Below are positions 1 to 7,574 of a DNA stretch of 42,031 nt, piece after piece. Positions within the stretch are counted from its first letter, which is position 1, and each line of letters starts with the position of its first letter. The position numbers were made by a program, and so were the translations under genes. Source of the stretch: Deltaproteobacteria bacterium (GTDB taxonomy: Bacteria > Desulfobacterota > RBG-13-43-22); the NCBI GenBank assembly GCA_016208255.1, contig JACQYK010000024.1:1-42031 (forward strand), written 5' to 3'. The notes beneath the pieces were generated by a model. That model was not told the origin of the DNA and searched no databases. It saw only the letters and a program-made list of their open reading frames with translations.

Positions 1-735
1 AGTAAATCCGTTGCTGCTGCTGAGGGTGGCCCCGATCCCCTCCAGGAAAAGCTGCATATGAATCTGGAAATCCTTAAGTTTATCGGGGGATAGGTAGTTC
101 GTGTGCGGATCCAGGGCAAGGGCGAATGATTCGGCGACGCTCGTTATGAGCTTTTCGGGATTGCGTTCGACCACCCGCATTGTCTGCAGCTCATAATCGT
201 GAATCTGCTGCCTCTTGGCCTCTGGCAAATCAACGCCAGCCAGCAGGGCATTTTCGATCTGGAAATGGACAAACTTCCTCAGGAGCTCATGCTTTTCCTC
301 CGTCGTCTTCACATAGGGGCGCTTGTCCACGCTGATGGTCAACTCCACTGTCTCGTCGAGCCGGTATTCCGGGCCCAGAATTTTTTTGACTATTGCCTCG
401 TTCTCCCGCGCCCGCGAGACGAGAACGTCATAAACCTTCTGAAGCAAGGCACAGTCACCCGTCTGCAAGCTGGTAAGCACGTTTTGAAGAACTGGCCTTA
501 GCATTTTCAGATCAGACTCATACAAAAGCGTTTTAGAAGGGTCAAGACTCTTGATCATCTGGTCGACAGTGTGCGTCTTGAGTTCCTCGGTCATATTCTT
601 CATCGCGTAGTGGTTGGCCAGGAAACCTTCCATCAGTATGGGCAGGCGGCGACAGGTAAGGTTTTCGGCCACGGAGGAAACGGGCAACAGCAGGACAAGC
701 AGCAGAACTAGGAACAACTTGCGGAAACAGACCAA
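1..735 (-). CDS. prc: Tail-specific (C-terminal processing) protease, N-terminal part, cut by the window edge
   Basis: Reading the minus strand from 735 gives a signal peptide (hydrophobic core LVLLLVLLLP) followed by about 220 residues that match the N-terminal helical region of Prc/Tsp-type S41A serine proteases. The clearest motif is DPHTNYLSPDKLKDF followed by LFLEGIGATL, which in this family leads into the PDZ domain. The catalytic Ser/Lys part lies beyond the left edge. Such proteases act in the periplasm and degrade or trim proteins from their C-termini. Start choice is uncertain. TTG at 735 sits behind an AAAGGGGGGG ribosome site and gives a normal signal peptide. In-frame ATG codons at 828 (behind GAGGA) and 867 would add a long unrelated N-terminal extension. 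The family call is firm; the start is not. Confidence 0.85.
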   Translation of the reverse strand, partial: MVCFRKLFLVLLLVLLLPVSSVAENLTCRRLPILMEGFLANHYAMKNMTEELKTHTVDQMIKSLDPSKTLLYESDLKMLRPVLQNVLTSLQTGDCALLQKVYDVLVSRARENEAIVKKILGPEYRLDETVELTISVDKRPYVKTTEEKHELLRKFVHFQIENALLAGVDLPEAKRQQIHDYELQTMRVVERNPEKLITSVAESFALALDPHTNYLSPDKLKDFQIHMQLFLEGIGATLSSSNGFT

Positions 736-911
736 GCCCCCCCCTTTGCTGCCGAAGTTAACTCTGTGGCTACGATAATTGTCCCCGGCGGTGTTTCGGA
801 AGATATTTTCAACGCTTCTATCGTACATGCTCCGGTCCTCTGTTCTTCCCATGCCGCGCTTGGGCATGGTTGTTCATTCTCTTACTCTGTTTGAGATATC
901 CTGCATTTGTG

Positions 912-940
912 ACGATAAAAGGGTGGATGTGTTCTGTCAA
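912..940 (-). promoter_or_regulatory. Possible sigma70-type promoter for the protease gene
   Basis: On the minus strand TTGACA (935-940) and TATCGT (912-917) are separated by 17 bases. The -35 box is perfect and the -10 box matches four of six. Transcription would begin near 905, upstream of all candidate start codons of the protease gene. No experiment supports it. Confidence 0.4.
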
Positions 941-1185
941 GGAAAAAGGGTAATTGCCTGCGGTTGGAGTTGAGTGGTGCCTATACAGAGGGTTAAATGG
1001 GGCATAGACCACGTGAACGGGATGAGTTTACAATGAAATGTTTACAAAGGGAGGGTCAAAAAAGGCATTAGAACCATCTCCTCCCCCCAAAAAGGCGTCT
1101 TTAAAAAGAACATAGATGCCACGATCTAACCGACACTTCATTTCGAATCACAACCGGCATAGTACTTATCGATACTCTGCCTTAT

Positions 1186-1321
1186 ATGGACCATTTTGCC
1201 CCAGAAAAGAGGCTTTTAAGGCAAAATATGGACCAAAAATAGAATGTTTATCTTGATATTCAAAGGGGGTTGGTTTAGTCCGACCCCCCCCAACCCCCAA
1301 ACCTTCAAACCCCCCCAAAAA
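1186..1321. other. Gene-free stretch with a hairpin and a C-rich tract (G-quadruplex candidate on the minus strand)
   Basis: The gap between the protease and the first toxin remnant (about 830-1388) holds no convincing gene. Within it TATGGACCATTTTGCC (1186 on) and GGCAAAATATGGACC (1219 on) form a partial inverted and direct repeat pair. At about 1281-1317 the plus strand carries runs of eight, five and seven C separated by short spacers. A further GGGGG run lies just upstream on the plus strand. The C runs give at least three long G tracts on the minus strand. Confidence 0.35.
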
Positions 1322-1388
1322 AAATCAAGGGAGCTTCGATTAATTTTATTGCTTGAAGTTGATAACGTGTCACGCTATTATAAGCGTA

Positions 1389-1484
1389 ATGATAAAAACA
1401 TTTAGAAGCAAAGAAACTGAGCGGCTGTTTGCCCGCCTGCTATCGAAACATTTAGGTAAAATAGGGACAGCGCCTATTTTCTAA
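1389..1484 (+). pseudogene. HigB-type toxin, N-terminal remnant
   Basis: A 31-codon reading frame starts MIKTFRSKETERLFAR, which matches the usual beginning of HigB/RelE-superfamily toxins (an mRNA interferase fold of about 90-110 residues). Similarity fades after SKHLG, exactly where a 66-bp palindromic element begins (1458), and the frame ends at TAA 1482-1484 inside that element. No matching toxin C-terminus or antitoxin follows. I read this as the stub of a toxin gene broken by insertion of the small repeat. The alternative is a chance ORF, but the conserved opening makes that less likely. Confidence 0.55.
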
Positions 1485-1523
1485 CCAGTCTTTCCTAAAA
1501 TATATAGGCGCTGTCCCTATTTT
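1458..1523. repeat. 66-bp palindromic element with perfect 20-bp arms
   Basis: Arm 1458-1477 (AAAATAGGGACAGCGCCTAT) and arm 1504-1523 are exact reverse complements, separated by 26 bases. Similar GGGACAGCGCC palindromes are known to me as dispersed repeats near IS200/REP-type tyrosine transposases in related bacteria (established knowledge, not checked here). No transposase lies beside it. It breaks the preceding toxin gene. Confidence 0.7.
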
Positions 1524-1580
1524 AAAGGGGATTTTTTTTATGCTCCCACTAGAAAGGCTGGTCCATTTAGCAGTTCCGAT

Positions 1581-1620
1581 AAAACCCCATTTTTTGAAAT
1601 AACAGATGGGGTTTTTGTTT
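1581..1620 (+). terminator. Rho-independent terminator, copy 1 of a repeated unit
   Basis: AAAACCCCAT and ATGGGGTTTT form a stem around a short A/T loop, followed by TTTTTGTTTTG. The surrounding 60 bases closely resemble those around the terminator at 3274-3313, so this is a duplicated terminator and not two independent ones. Confidence 0.7.
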
Positions 1621-1644
1621 TGAGGCGGAATCAAAGGGAAGAGG

Positions 1645-1733
1645 AGGATCGGGTTAAATCAAAACCAGTTGGACAAATGAATGGAAATGGGTAGTTTGTA
1701 GACTGGGTTTAAAACTAAGAGTCAAGAGCAGAA
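1645..1733 (+). repeat. Direct repeat R2, copy 1, upstream of the HigB/HigA-ImmA module
   Basis: This stretch aligns over about 89 bases with 3981-4068. Shared blocks are AGGATCGGG, a TTGGACAAATGA core, and TTTAAACTAAGAGTCAA. Each copy sits directly upstream of a HigB/HigA unit, so it may be an ancestral leader shared by both modules or a recombination boundary. Copies differ at roughly one base in five. Confidence 0.7.
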
Positions 1734-1750
1734 CTGCCTTATTCATATTA

Positions 1751-1767
1751 TTAACCCTAAAGGTTAA
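1751..1767. promoter_or_regulatory. Palindrome TTAACC-N5-GGTTAA, candidate antitoxin operator
   Basis: TTAACC (1751-1756) and GGTTAA (1762-1767) are perfect inverted half-sites 28 bases upstream of the HigB start at 1795. HigA antitoxins commonly bind such palindromes and repress their own operon. That this one is bound by the downstream HigA-ImmA protein is an inference from position alone. Confidence 0.45.
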
Positions 1768-1794
1768 TTATTTTCTTGACAATGAACGGACCTG

Positions 1795-2132
1795 ATGTTA
1801 ATTTCATTTAAAAAGAAACAAGACCAGAAAACCTTTTCGAGTGAGAAAGCCTTGATTAAGGCCTTTGGACAAGAACAGGCACGAAAAATTACCCAACGTT
1901 TGTCTGAGATTCAGGCCGCCGATAACCTTGAAATACTGCGCACCCTCCCCCAAGCTCGCGCCCATGAATTAACCGGAAACCGTAAAGGCCAGATTTCTTT
2001 AATGTTAAGCAACCATACCGATTGATTCTTCTTCCGGATCATGAAGATCGTTCTCGGAAAGAGGATGGTGGTTTAAACTGGCAAAAGATTACTAAAGTCA
2101 AGATATTAGGAATTGAGGATACCCATGGATAA
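1795..2132 (+). pseudogene. HigB-type toxin (RelE superfamily), broken by a one-base frameshift
   Basis: From ATG 1795 the product opens MLISFKKKQDQKTFSSEKAL and continues through RLSEIQAADNLEILRTLPQARAHEL and NRKGQIS, typical of the HigB toxins paired with HTH antitoxins. Frame 1 stops at 2023-2025. The rest of the toxin is intact in the next frame (KQPYRLILLPDHEDRSRK, GGLNWQKITKVKILGIEDTH) and stops at 2130-2132. Adding one A in TTTAATG near 2000-2006 restores a 112-residue protein reading SLNVKQPYRL. Such toxins cleave mRNA on ribosomes. The reading frame overlaps the antitoxin start by eight bases, as expected for a coupled operon. The site does not have the phase of a classical slippery heptamer, so I favour a real deletion or a sequencing error. 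Confidence 0.8.
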
Positions 2133-3231
2133 TAAAGCCGAACAATCGTTTCAACCTGATTATGCCGTCTCCCCCGGTGAAACCCTGAAAGAGACCCTGG
2201 AAACGATCGGCATGAGCCAGGCGGATTTGGCGGAGAGGACAGGGCGCCCCAAAAAAACCATCAATGAGATCATTATGGGAAAAGCGGCTATTACCTCGGA
2301 AACGGCCCTCCAATTGGAGAGGGTGCTGGGCATCCCGGCTTCTTTCTGGAACAACCTGGAACGTAACTACCAGGAGAGACTGGCCCGGATCAGGGAAGAG
2401 CATTCCCTGAAAAAACAGGCCGATTGGTTAAAAGAGTTTCCTCTGGCGGCCATGGCAAAAATGGGCTGGTTAAAAAAAGAAGATAACCCGATAACAATGC
2501 TGCAGGCCCTTTTGAATTTTTTTGGGGTAGCCGGCGTCAACGAATGGAAGGGGGTTTGGGAAAAACCTCAAGCGGCCTACCGCGACTCAAAGGCCTTTCA
2601 AAGTAATCCGGCTGCCGTGGCCGCCTGGTTGCGCATGGGAGAGATTGAAGGACAGAAGATGGAGTGTCGGACTTTTGAACCGCGTTCCTTCCGGGCAGCC
2701 TTACAACAACTTCGATCCTTGACCCAAAAAAATCCCGAGGTGTTTGAACCGGCCATGAAGGAACTTTGCGCGGGAAGCGGGGTGGCTCTGGTCTTCATCC
2801 CGGAACTCCCGGGAACCCGACTTTATGGGGCCACTCGTTGGCTGAAACCATCGAAGGCCCTTATCCAGCTCAGTTTGCGAGGCAAAAGCGATGACCATCT
2901 CTGGTTCACCTTTTTTCATGAAGCGGGGCATATTCTTCTTCATGGAAAAAAAGAAGTCTTTATTGAGGCCCAGGGAAATGGCCGACAGGAAACCGAGAGG
3001 ATCTCCAAGGAGAAGGAGGCCGATCTTTTTGCCCAGGAAATGTTAATTTCCAAAGAGGCTTATAAAAATTTCCTAACCGGAAACGACTACGGCCCGGACA
3101 GGATTTTGGGATTTGCGGAACAAATAGGAATTGCCCCGGGGATTATTGTGGGCCGGCTCCAGCATGATAATATCATATCCTTTTCACAGGGCAATAAACT
3201 TAAAAAACGGTTTCGATTTTCTGAAAAATAA
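2125..3231 (+). CDS. HigA-type HTH antitoxin fused to an ImmA/IrrE metallopeptidase domain
   Basis: The 368-residue product begins at ATG 2125, seven bases after GAGGA; a TTG 12 bases upstream is less likely. Residues about 18-75 form an XRE helix-turn-helix of the HigA type (GMSQADLAERTGRPKKTINEI, then FWNNLERNYQERL). Residues 265-269 are HEAGH, the zinc motif of the ImmA/IrrE (COG2856) peptidases, followed by a conserved EKEADLFAQEML helix near 296-307 that supplies the usual third ligand. In this family the HTH part neutralises the toxin and represses the operon. The peptidase part is thought to act in regulated proteolysis. It overlaps the end of the frameshifted HigB gene and is followed by a terminator, so the pair formed one operon. 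The antitoxin looks intact although its toxin is broken. Confidence 0.85.
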   Translation: MDNKAEQSFQPDYAVSPGETLKETLETIGMSQADLAERTGRPKKTINEIIMGKAAITSETALQLERVLGIPASFWNNLERNYQERLARIREEHSLKKQADWLKEFPLAAMAKMGWLKKEDNPITMLQALLNFFGVAGVNEWKGVWEKPQAAYRDSKAFQSNPAAVAAWLRMGEIEGQKMECRTFEPRSFRAALQQLRSLTQKNPEVFEPAMKELCAGSGVALVFIPELPGTRLYGATRWLKPSKALIQLSLRGKSDDHLWFTFFHEAGHILLHGKKEVFIEAQGNGRQETERISKEKEADLFAQEMLISKEAYKNFLTGNDYGPDRILGFAEQIGIAPGIIVGRLQHDNIISFSQGNKLKKRFRFSEK

Positions 3232-3273
3232 TCGGGATTAATAAGAATAAGCCGGTCCATGAAGCAAGCCGAC

Positions 3274-3313
3274 AAAACCCCGTTTTTTGAAAATGAGATG
3301 GGGTTTTTGTTTT
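3274..3313 (+). terminator. Rho-independent terminator, copy 2
   Basis: AAAACCCCGT pairs with ATGGGGTTTT and is followed by TTTTTGTTTTGG, 42 bases after the HigA-ImmA stop codon. Flanks such as GGTCCAT and AGCA match those of the terminator at 1581-1620. Confidence 0.75.
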
Positions 3314-3409
3314 GGAGCTTAAGTTGAATTTTGCGACATCAAATTCGACTTGTGGGCTCCTCGAAAGTAATAAGTGTTGGCAAAAAAAAGTCATTTGAGG
3401 AGGATCTCG

Positions 3410-3960
3410 GTGGAAGAAAAAGATTTAATCCCGCAGGAGTCATTGAAAGTAAAATCTTTCTTATAAGAGGCAAAAAGGTCATGCTTGATCGTAATTTGGC
3501 TGTTCTCTATGGGGTTACAACGGGGAATCTTAATAAGGCGGTCAGGCGGAATTTGGATCGGTTCCCTGAGGATTTCATGTTTCAATTGACAAATCAAGAA
3601 GTTAAAAACTTGATCTTCCAATTTGGAACATCAAGATGGGGAGGCACCCGAAAATTACCATATGCCTTCACAGAAAACGGAGTAGCCATGCTCTCCAGCA
3701 TTCTCAATAGTATAAGAGCTATTCAGGTGAATATCCAGATTATGAGAACTTTTACTCGACTGAGGGAGATCATGGGTTCCCACAAAGACCTGGCCAGACG
3801 TCTGGATGACCTGGAGAAAAAATATGATGGCCAGTTCAAGATCGTCTTCGAAGCTATCCATCAGCTCATGGCCCTGCCCACGAAACCCAAACGAAAAATC
3901 AGTTTCGATCTCAAGGAGAAGCAGGCCCGCTATGGGAAGAAAAACCGTTCCGGTAAATAA
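3410..3960 (+). pseudogene. ORF6N-domain protein, frameshifted near its start
   Basis: The body reads VIESKIFLIRGKKVMLDRNLAV, then NRFPEDFMFQLT-like and KLPYAFTENGVAMLSSILNS stretches, which is the ORF6N (KilA-N-related) DNA-binding domain found in phage antirepressors and in many mobile islands. A coiled-coil-like tail (LARRLDDLEKKYDGQF) follows. The best start is GTG 3410, five bases after GAGGAGGA, giving VEEKDLIPQE; this family usually starts LIPQEVIESKI. One base (most simply a G in GAGTC near 3439) is missing, which moves the rest into another frame. The frame containing the domain can be extended upstream to TTG 3331 without a ribosome site, so expression from there is doubtful. The protein would be about 183 residues if repaired. 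Confidence 0.75.
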
Positions 3961-3980
3961 GGGGGGAGGATTGACAGCGC

Positions 3981-4068
3981 AGGATCGGGAGAACAGAAAA
4001 CCAATTGGACAAATGAGTGGAGATAAGAAGTTTGCCGATTGGTTTTAAACTAAGAGTCAAAAGCAGAC
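3981..4068 (+). repeat. Direct repeat R2, copy 2, upstream of the second HigB/HigA remnant
   Basis: This copy matches 1645-1733 and again leads into HigB/HigA sequences. Between terminator copy 2 and this repeat lies the ORF6N gene, whereas at the first locus terminator and R2 are nearly adjacent. ORF6N therefore looks inserted between two parts of an ancestral boundary. Confidence 0.7.
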
Positions 4069-4145
4069 CCGTAAAATATATGAGGGGAATAAGTTGTTTT
4101 TGTACCAGCGTCCCCTCCTCCATGATGTTGAAATTGCAGACTATC

Positions 4146-4559
4146 ATGAAATTTGCTCCCATCCACTCCGGCGAGATATTGTTGGAAGAATTTCTAACGC
4201 CCCTGGGGATCAGTCAATATAAATTGGCCAAGGACATCAGTGTACATCCGCGCCGAATCAATCAGATCGTTCATGGAAAACGCTCCATAAGCGCGGATAC
4301 CGCCCTGAGGCTCTCTAAGTATTTCGGGCAATCGGAAAGGTTTTGATTGAATTTGCAGGCCCGGTACGACCTTGAAATGGAAAAAGACAAACTCGAAGGC
4401 CGTCTCGATCATGAGGTGACGGTCCTTGATGTCGCCCAATTAGCCTTATCACTAAAGCAGAATGATAAGATTATAGACCGGCCCCCAACTTCGTTGACGT
4501 GGGTACCTCTGCCCCCTTTTATTTATAACTCTGGGCCCTGGCTGCCATTTTCTTCATGA
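4146..4559 (+). pseudogene. HigA-type antitoxin with an in-frame stop codon, preceded by a HigB tail remnant
   Basis: From ATG 4146 the frame reads MKFAPIHSGEILLEEFLTPL, GISQYKLAKDISVHPRRINQI and SADTALRLSKYFG, a clear HigA/VapI HTH antitoxin. At 4344-4346 TGA replaces the Trp codon of the family's FWLNLQ motif (here F-stop-LNLQARYDLEMEKDKL), and the frame then continues unbroken to 4559. Just upstream, another frame still encodes VEIADYH (about 4124-4147), which is the typical C-terminal end of HigB and overlaps the antitoxin start. Most of that toxin has been deleted. The module is dead unless TGA is read through, for which there is no sign. Its 3' end converges on a CoA-transferase fragment. 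Confidence 0.8.
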
Positions 4560-4882
4560 TGTTGGCGACAACCAGATCCTGGGACAACTTTCTGCCGGCG
4601 GACATGGCCGGCGAGAATCGCCGGATAAACTCTACCTCTTCCGTCGTTGGCGCCTCGGTTTGGCTTAGATCAGGGGCGATTTTAAGGTCCCAGGGGACCT
4701 CCTTCCGGATATCTTCAACTTTAACCTCGGAATGAATTTGAGCCAGGTACATCTCTTTGGTGATCTTATCAAACCTGAATATCCCCTGAGTGCTGATCAG
4801 CATCGTCGGCCCCGACCCTTTGGGAAAAGGATTAAGCGACAGATAGAGATACGCGGAGAGTCGGGGGAGACCATCCCAATTT
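4519..4882 (-). pseudogene. CoA-transferase beta subunit (glutaconate CoA-transferase type), C-terminal remnant
   Basis: The minus strand encodes WDGLPRLSAYLYL, then FPKGSGPTMLISTQGIFRFD, IHSEVKVEDIRKEVPWDLKI and TEEEVEFIRRF-like residues. These are the last third of subunit B of two-subunit CoA-transferases (GctB/IpdB-like). The frame is open only to a stop near 4900 and lacks any plausible start or ribosome site, and the catalytic part and the alpha subunit are missing. A shorter reading from ATG 4803 would give 94 residues but would not be functional. This is an orphan gene end left beside the toxin-antitoxin island. Confidence 0.7.
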
Positions 4883-4979
4883 AATATTTTGGGGTTAAAT
4901 TAAAAATACGGTGGCCTCCGATTTTCACCATCAAAAAATCTTTATAAGATGTGACCTATGTTTTGTATCATCCTAATTC

Positions 4980-5016
4980 GGTAGTGGGTCAGTTCCCTCC
5001 AAACTGACCTACTACC
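4980..5016. repeat. Strong 15-bp hairpin in the gap 4883-5139
   Basis: GGTAGTGGGTCAGTT and AACTGACCTACTACC pair completely if one G-U pair is allowed, around a seven-base loop. No T run follows, so it is not a standard terminator. It is the only structured feature I see in this gap. Confidence 0.6.
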
Positions 5017-5139
5017 CCCAATCCCTAAGGCTTGACCGCCGTTTGATGTTCGAGGTAAGATAACAATAAAGTTGTATAAAAATTGATCCTTGGCTTTTCC
5101 AGCGTTCAATTAAACATCAGGAAAGCCTCAGGAGCCCTT

Positions 5140-5715
5140 ATGCTGAAAAAAATAATGGTCGGGGCCTTTCAGGCCAACTGCTATATCCTGGGCCATCCCG
5201 AAAGCCGGGAAGGGCTGGTGATCGATCCCGGGGCGGAGCCCTTGCGCATCATACAGGAGATTACCCGGAGTAGTCTGAAAATAATCTATATTCTGATCAC
5301 TCACACGCATATGGACCACGTTGGAGGGGTTGGAGAACTCCGTCGGATCACCAAGGCACCGGTCCTTGTCCATGTTCTTGATGCGCCGGGATTGGGGGCC
5401 CGGCCGGATGGGACCCTCACGGACGGGCAGGAGATCACCCTGGGGACTTACCGGATAAAGGTCATTCACACTCCCGGACATTCTCCGGGAGGGGTTTGTT
5501 TTCAGGCTCCGGGGGCGGTCTTTACCGGGGACACCCTCTTCGCCGGGTCCATCGGCCGGACTGATTTCCCCGGAGGTGATCATCAGGGATTGATTCAAGG
5601 GGTGGTCGGGAAAATCTTTCCCCTGGGAGACGACCTGCGGATCTATCCGGGGCACGGCCCGGCCTCGACCATCGGCCGGGAGCGTCAGACCAATCCGTTT
5701 TTCAGAGGGTTTTAA
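5140..5715 (+). CDS. MBL-fold hydrolase, small glyoxalase II-like (YcbL type)
   Basis: The 191-residue protein starts at ATG 5140 behind AGGAG; an upstream in-frame start at 5083 lacks a ribosome site. Metal-binding motifs are complete: THTHMDH at 54-60, His114 in HTPGHSPGG, Asp131 in FTGDTLF and His172 in YPGHGP. The size and the GSIGRTDFPGGD segment fit the short glyoxalase II-like MBL proteins that hydrolyse thioesters such as S-lactoylglutathione or related metabolites. These lack the C-terminal substrate domain of classical GloB, so the substrate is uncertain. It stands alone, between a dead gene fragment and a convergent flavoprotein gene. Confidence 0.85.
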   Translation: MLKKIMVGAFQANCYILGHPESREGLVIDPGAEPLRIIQEITRSSLKIIYILITHTHMDHVGGVGELRRITKAPVLVHVLDAPGLGARPDGTLTDGQEITLGTYRIKVIHTPGHSPGGVCFQAPGAVFTGDTLFAGSIGRTDFPGGDHQGLIQGVVGKIFPLGDDLRIYPGHGPASTIGRERQTNPFFRGF

Positions 5716-5885
5716 ATTGCGAATACAGCCGTGGACAATAAAATTTACCCGACGGTCCTTTGATCAAAAGTATAATTAAGTGCTGCCTAATAATAGCAAG
5801 GTATCGTTAAAATGGACCAGAAAGATTTTAAAAAAGGAAAAGCCGGGAGGCTTATCAATGGAACTCAAGGTCTCGATCATTTCTG

Positions 5886-7393
5886 TCAACTCCCGGAGAT
5901 ATGACGGGCCGCGGTCCAGCCTCCGATATAGCATTCAGCCAGGTTGCCCGCGGCCAGATAGAGGTGCCCCCAGATACCGCCGCATTCACCGGCCTCGTAA
6001 AGCCCGGGGATGGGGTCGCCGAAAGCATCCAGGACCTGCCAATGTTCGTTATGAACCGGCCCGCCCTGGGTGTTGGAAACAACGGGCCAGACCTGACCGT
6101 AATAGAAGGGGGGGGTGACAATGGGCATCATGGTTTCCGGCAATCGTCCGAAATTCTCATCGACCTTTTTCTGACAGGCCTGGTTCCAGACCTTGAGGGT
6201 TTCTTTTAAAGCGGCGGGGGCGATACCCATTTTCAAAGCCAAATCTTCAACAGAATCGGCCTTTGTCAGTATCCCCGATTCCACTTCTTTTAAATTGTCG
6301 TCACTCCAGTCATAGGCGATCTTCGGATCGTTATAGGTGGGCAGGGAAAGGGGATAGCATTTCCGCCCTTCTTCATCAAAGATCAGATAAGAAGGGACCC
6401 TGGGAAAATTCTGGGAAACCGTATCCAAATACAGCATCTCCAGATGACCGGTGTCCTGCAGGTAAGGGGGGTATTCGTTCATATAACGACGGCCCTTTTG
6501 ATCGACCAGGATCCAGCACATATTCCCGTTCCGGCTGATGGGAATCACCGGCGACCAGTCGGTCAGGCGGGCGGTGCGCAGACCAAAAGGATAGCTCGGG
6601 TCGGTATGCCGGAAACCGTAAGTCCCATGGATCGCATTCATATGCCAGAGGGCGGCGCCCGCCTTTTGGGCCATTCGGATCCCGTCGCCCGTATTGCCGA
6701 GAAAAGCGGCGGAGAGAATGGGAACATTGGCGATAAATTGTCTTTTCATCTCCTCATTTGCTTCAAATCCGCCGCAGGCCAGGATCACTCCTTTCCGGGC
6801 TTTGATGGTCAATTCACTCCCTCGATGGCTGGCGGCTACCCCGATAACCTGATGGCCATCCCCGGTGATCAGGCGCCGGACGGCTGTTCCGGTCATAACC
6901 TGAATGCCCCTTTTCTTAATATTATCCTCGATCACCTTAAAATGACGCTTTCCGCCGCGCAGACCCCTGGCCTGGGGATAGTTGTTTGGTCATCAAAGCC
7001 CGGGATGGATTTGAATTCAAAAAAGCCGAGGTCCCGGTACCCGGGGAAGGGATAATTCCCGGGGTAAAAAATGTTATTGACTGCGGCCCGGTTGACGGCG
7101 GCCAGTTTTTGCATATAGGATTCAACTTCGGTCAATCCCCTGGCAAAGGCCCTTAAGACCGTATCCGGGGTCGTCCCCCCGCAAGTAGCTTTCAAATAAG
7201 AAAAGGCACTTTCCGGATTAGAGGCGACCCGGACCCCTCCGCCCGAACAGATGCTGATCCCGCCGGGCATGGGCATCTTTTCCAGGATCAAGGTCTCAAG
7301 CCCCAGATCATTGGCCTCGATAGCCGAAATCCCGCCGGCTAATCCGAAGCCGGCGATAACGATGTCCGTTTGCAGGTCCCAGTTTGTATACAA
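5886..7393 (-). pseudogene. FAD-dependent oxidoreductase (fumarate reductase / 3-ketosteroid dehydrogenase flavoprotein family), split by a frameshift
   Basis: The N-terminal frame (7393 to 6932) has the Rossmann motif DIVIAGFGLAGGISAIEAN and GGISICSGGGVRVA. The C-terminal frame (from about 6970 to 5886) has VILACGGFEANEEM, NTGDGIRMAQKAGA and the closing GLYEAGECGGIWGHLYLAAG of FAD_binding_2 proteins. Adding one base in AGGCCAGGGG near 6966-6973 joins them as PRARGLRGGKRHFKVIEDN, giving about 502 residues, the usual length. Members oxidise or reduce C-C double bonds, for example in steroids or organic acids. The substrate is not predictable. It is the last gene of the minus-strand block that includes the ABC importer and CaiB gene. 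A deletion or a sequencing error would look the same. Confidence 0.8.
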
Positions 7394-7447
7394 TTTTTTT
7401 CGCCTATTTTTTATTTATCCAGGAATTTTGATTAACAGATAATGTCG

Positions 7448-7559
7448 TTCAAGGTTCAAAGTTCAACGTTCAAGGTTTTTCAAAAAGCCAAGACGAGGTT
7501 AAGGGATACATTATACATTTTCCCCTAAACTTTGAACCTTGAACCTTGAACTTTGAACT
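7448..7559. repeat. Heptad-like repeats (TTCAAGG / CCTTGAA) arranged as an inverted repeat
   Basis: 7448-7478 consists of overlapping TTCAAGG, TTCAAAG and TTCAACG units, and 7527-7560 carries their reverse complements (TTTGAACCTTGAACCTTGAA). Similar AAGGT-type units occur at 10066-10098 and 24291-24328, always between genes. This fills the 180-base gap between the flavoprotein and the serine hydrolase. Confidence 0.65.
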
Positions 7560-7574
7560 ATTATCCTTTGCCCC

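Noticed and set aside
1776..1802. TTGACA at 1776-1781 as promoter of the HigB/HigA-ImmA operon
   Set aside because: A -10 box at the right distance would fall within the HigB start codon region and no good match is present.
5812..5904. A 30-codon plus-strand ORF (MDQKDFKKGKAGRLING...) that recalls the N-terminus of Fic proteins
   Set aside because: Too short to assign, overlaps the 3' end of the flavoprotein gene, and no further Fic motif follows.
7448..7559. CRISPR array, because of regularly spaced short repeats
   Set aside because: Units are about seven to eight bases, overlapping and without unique spacers; no cas genes are present.
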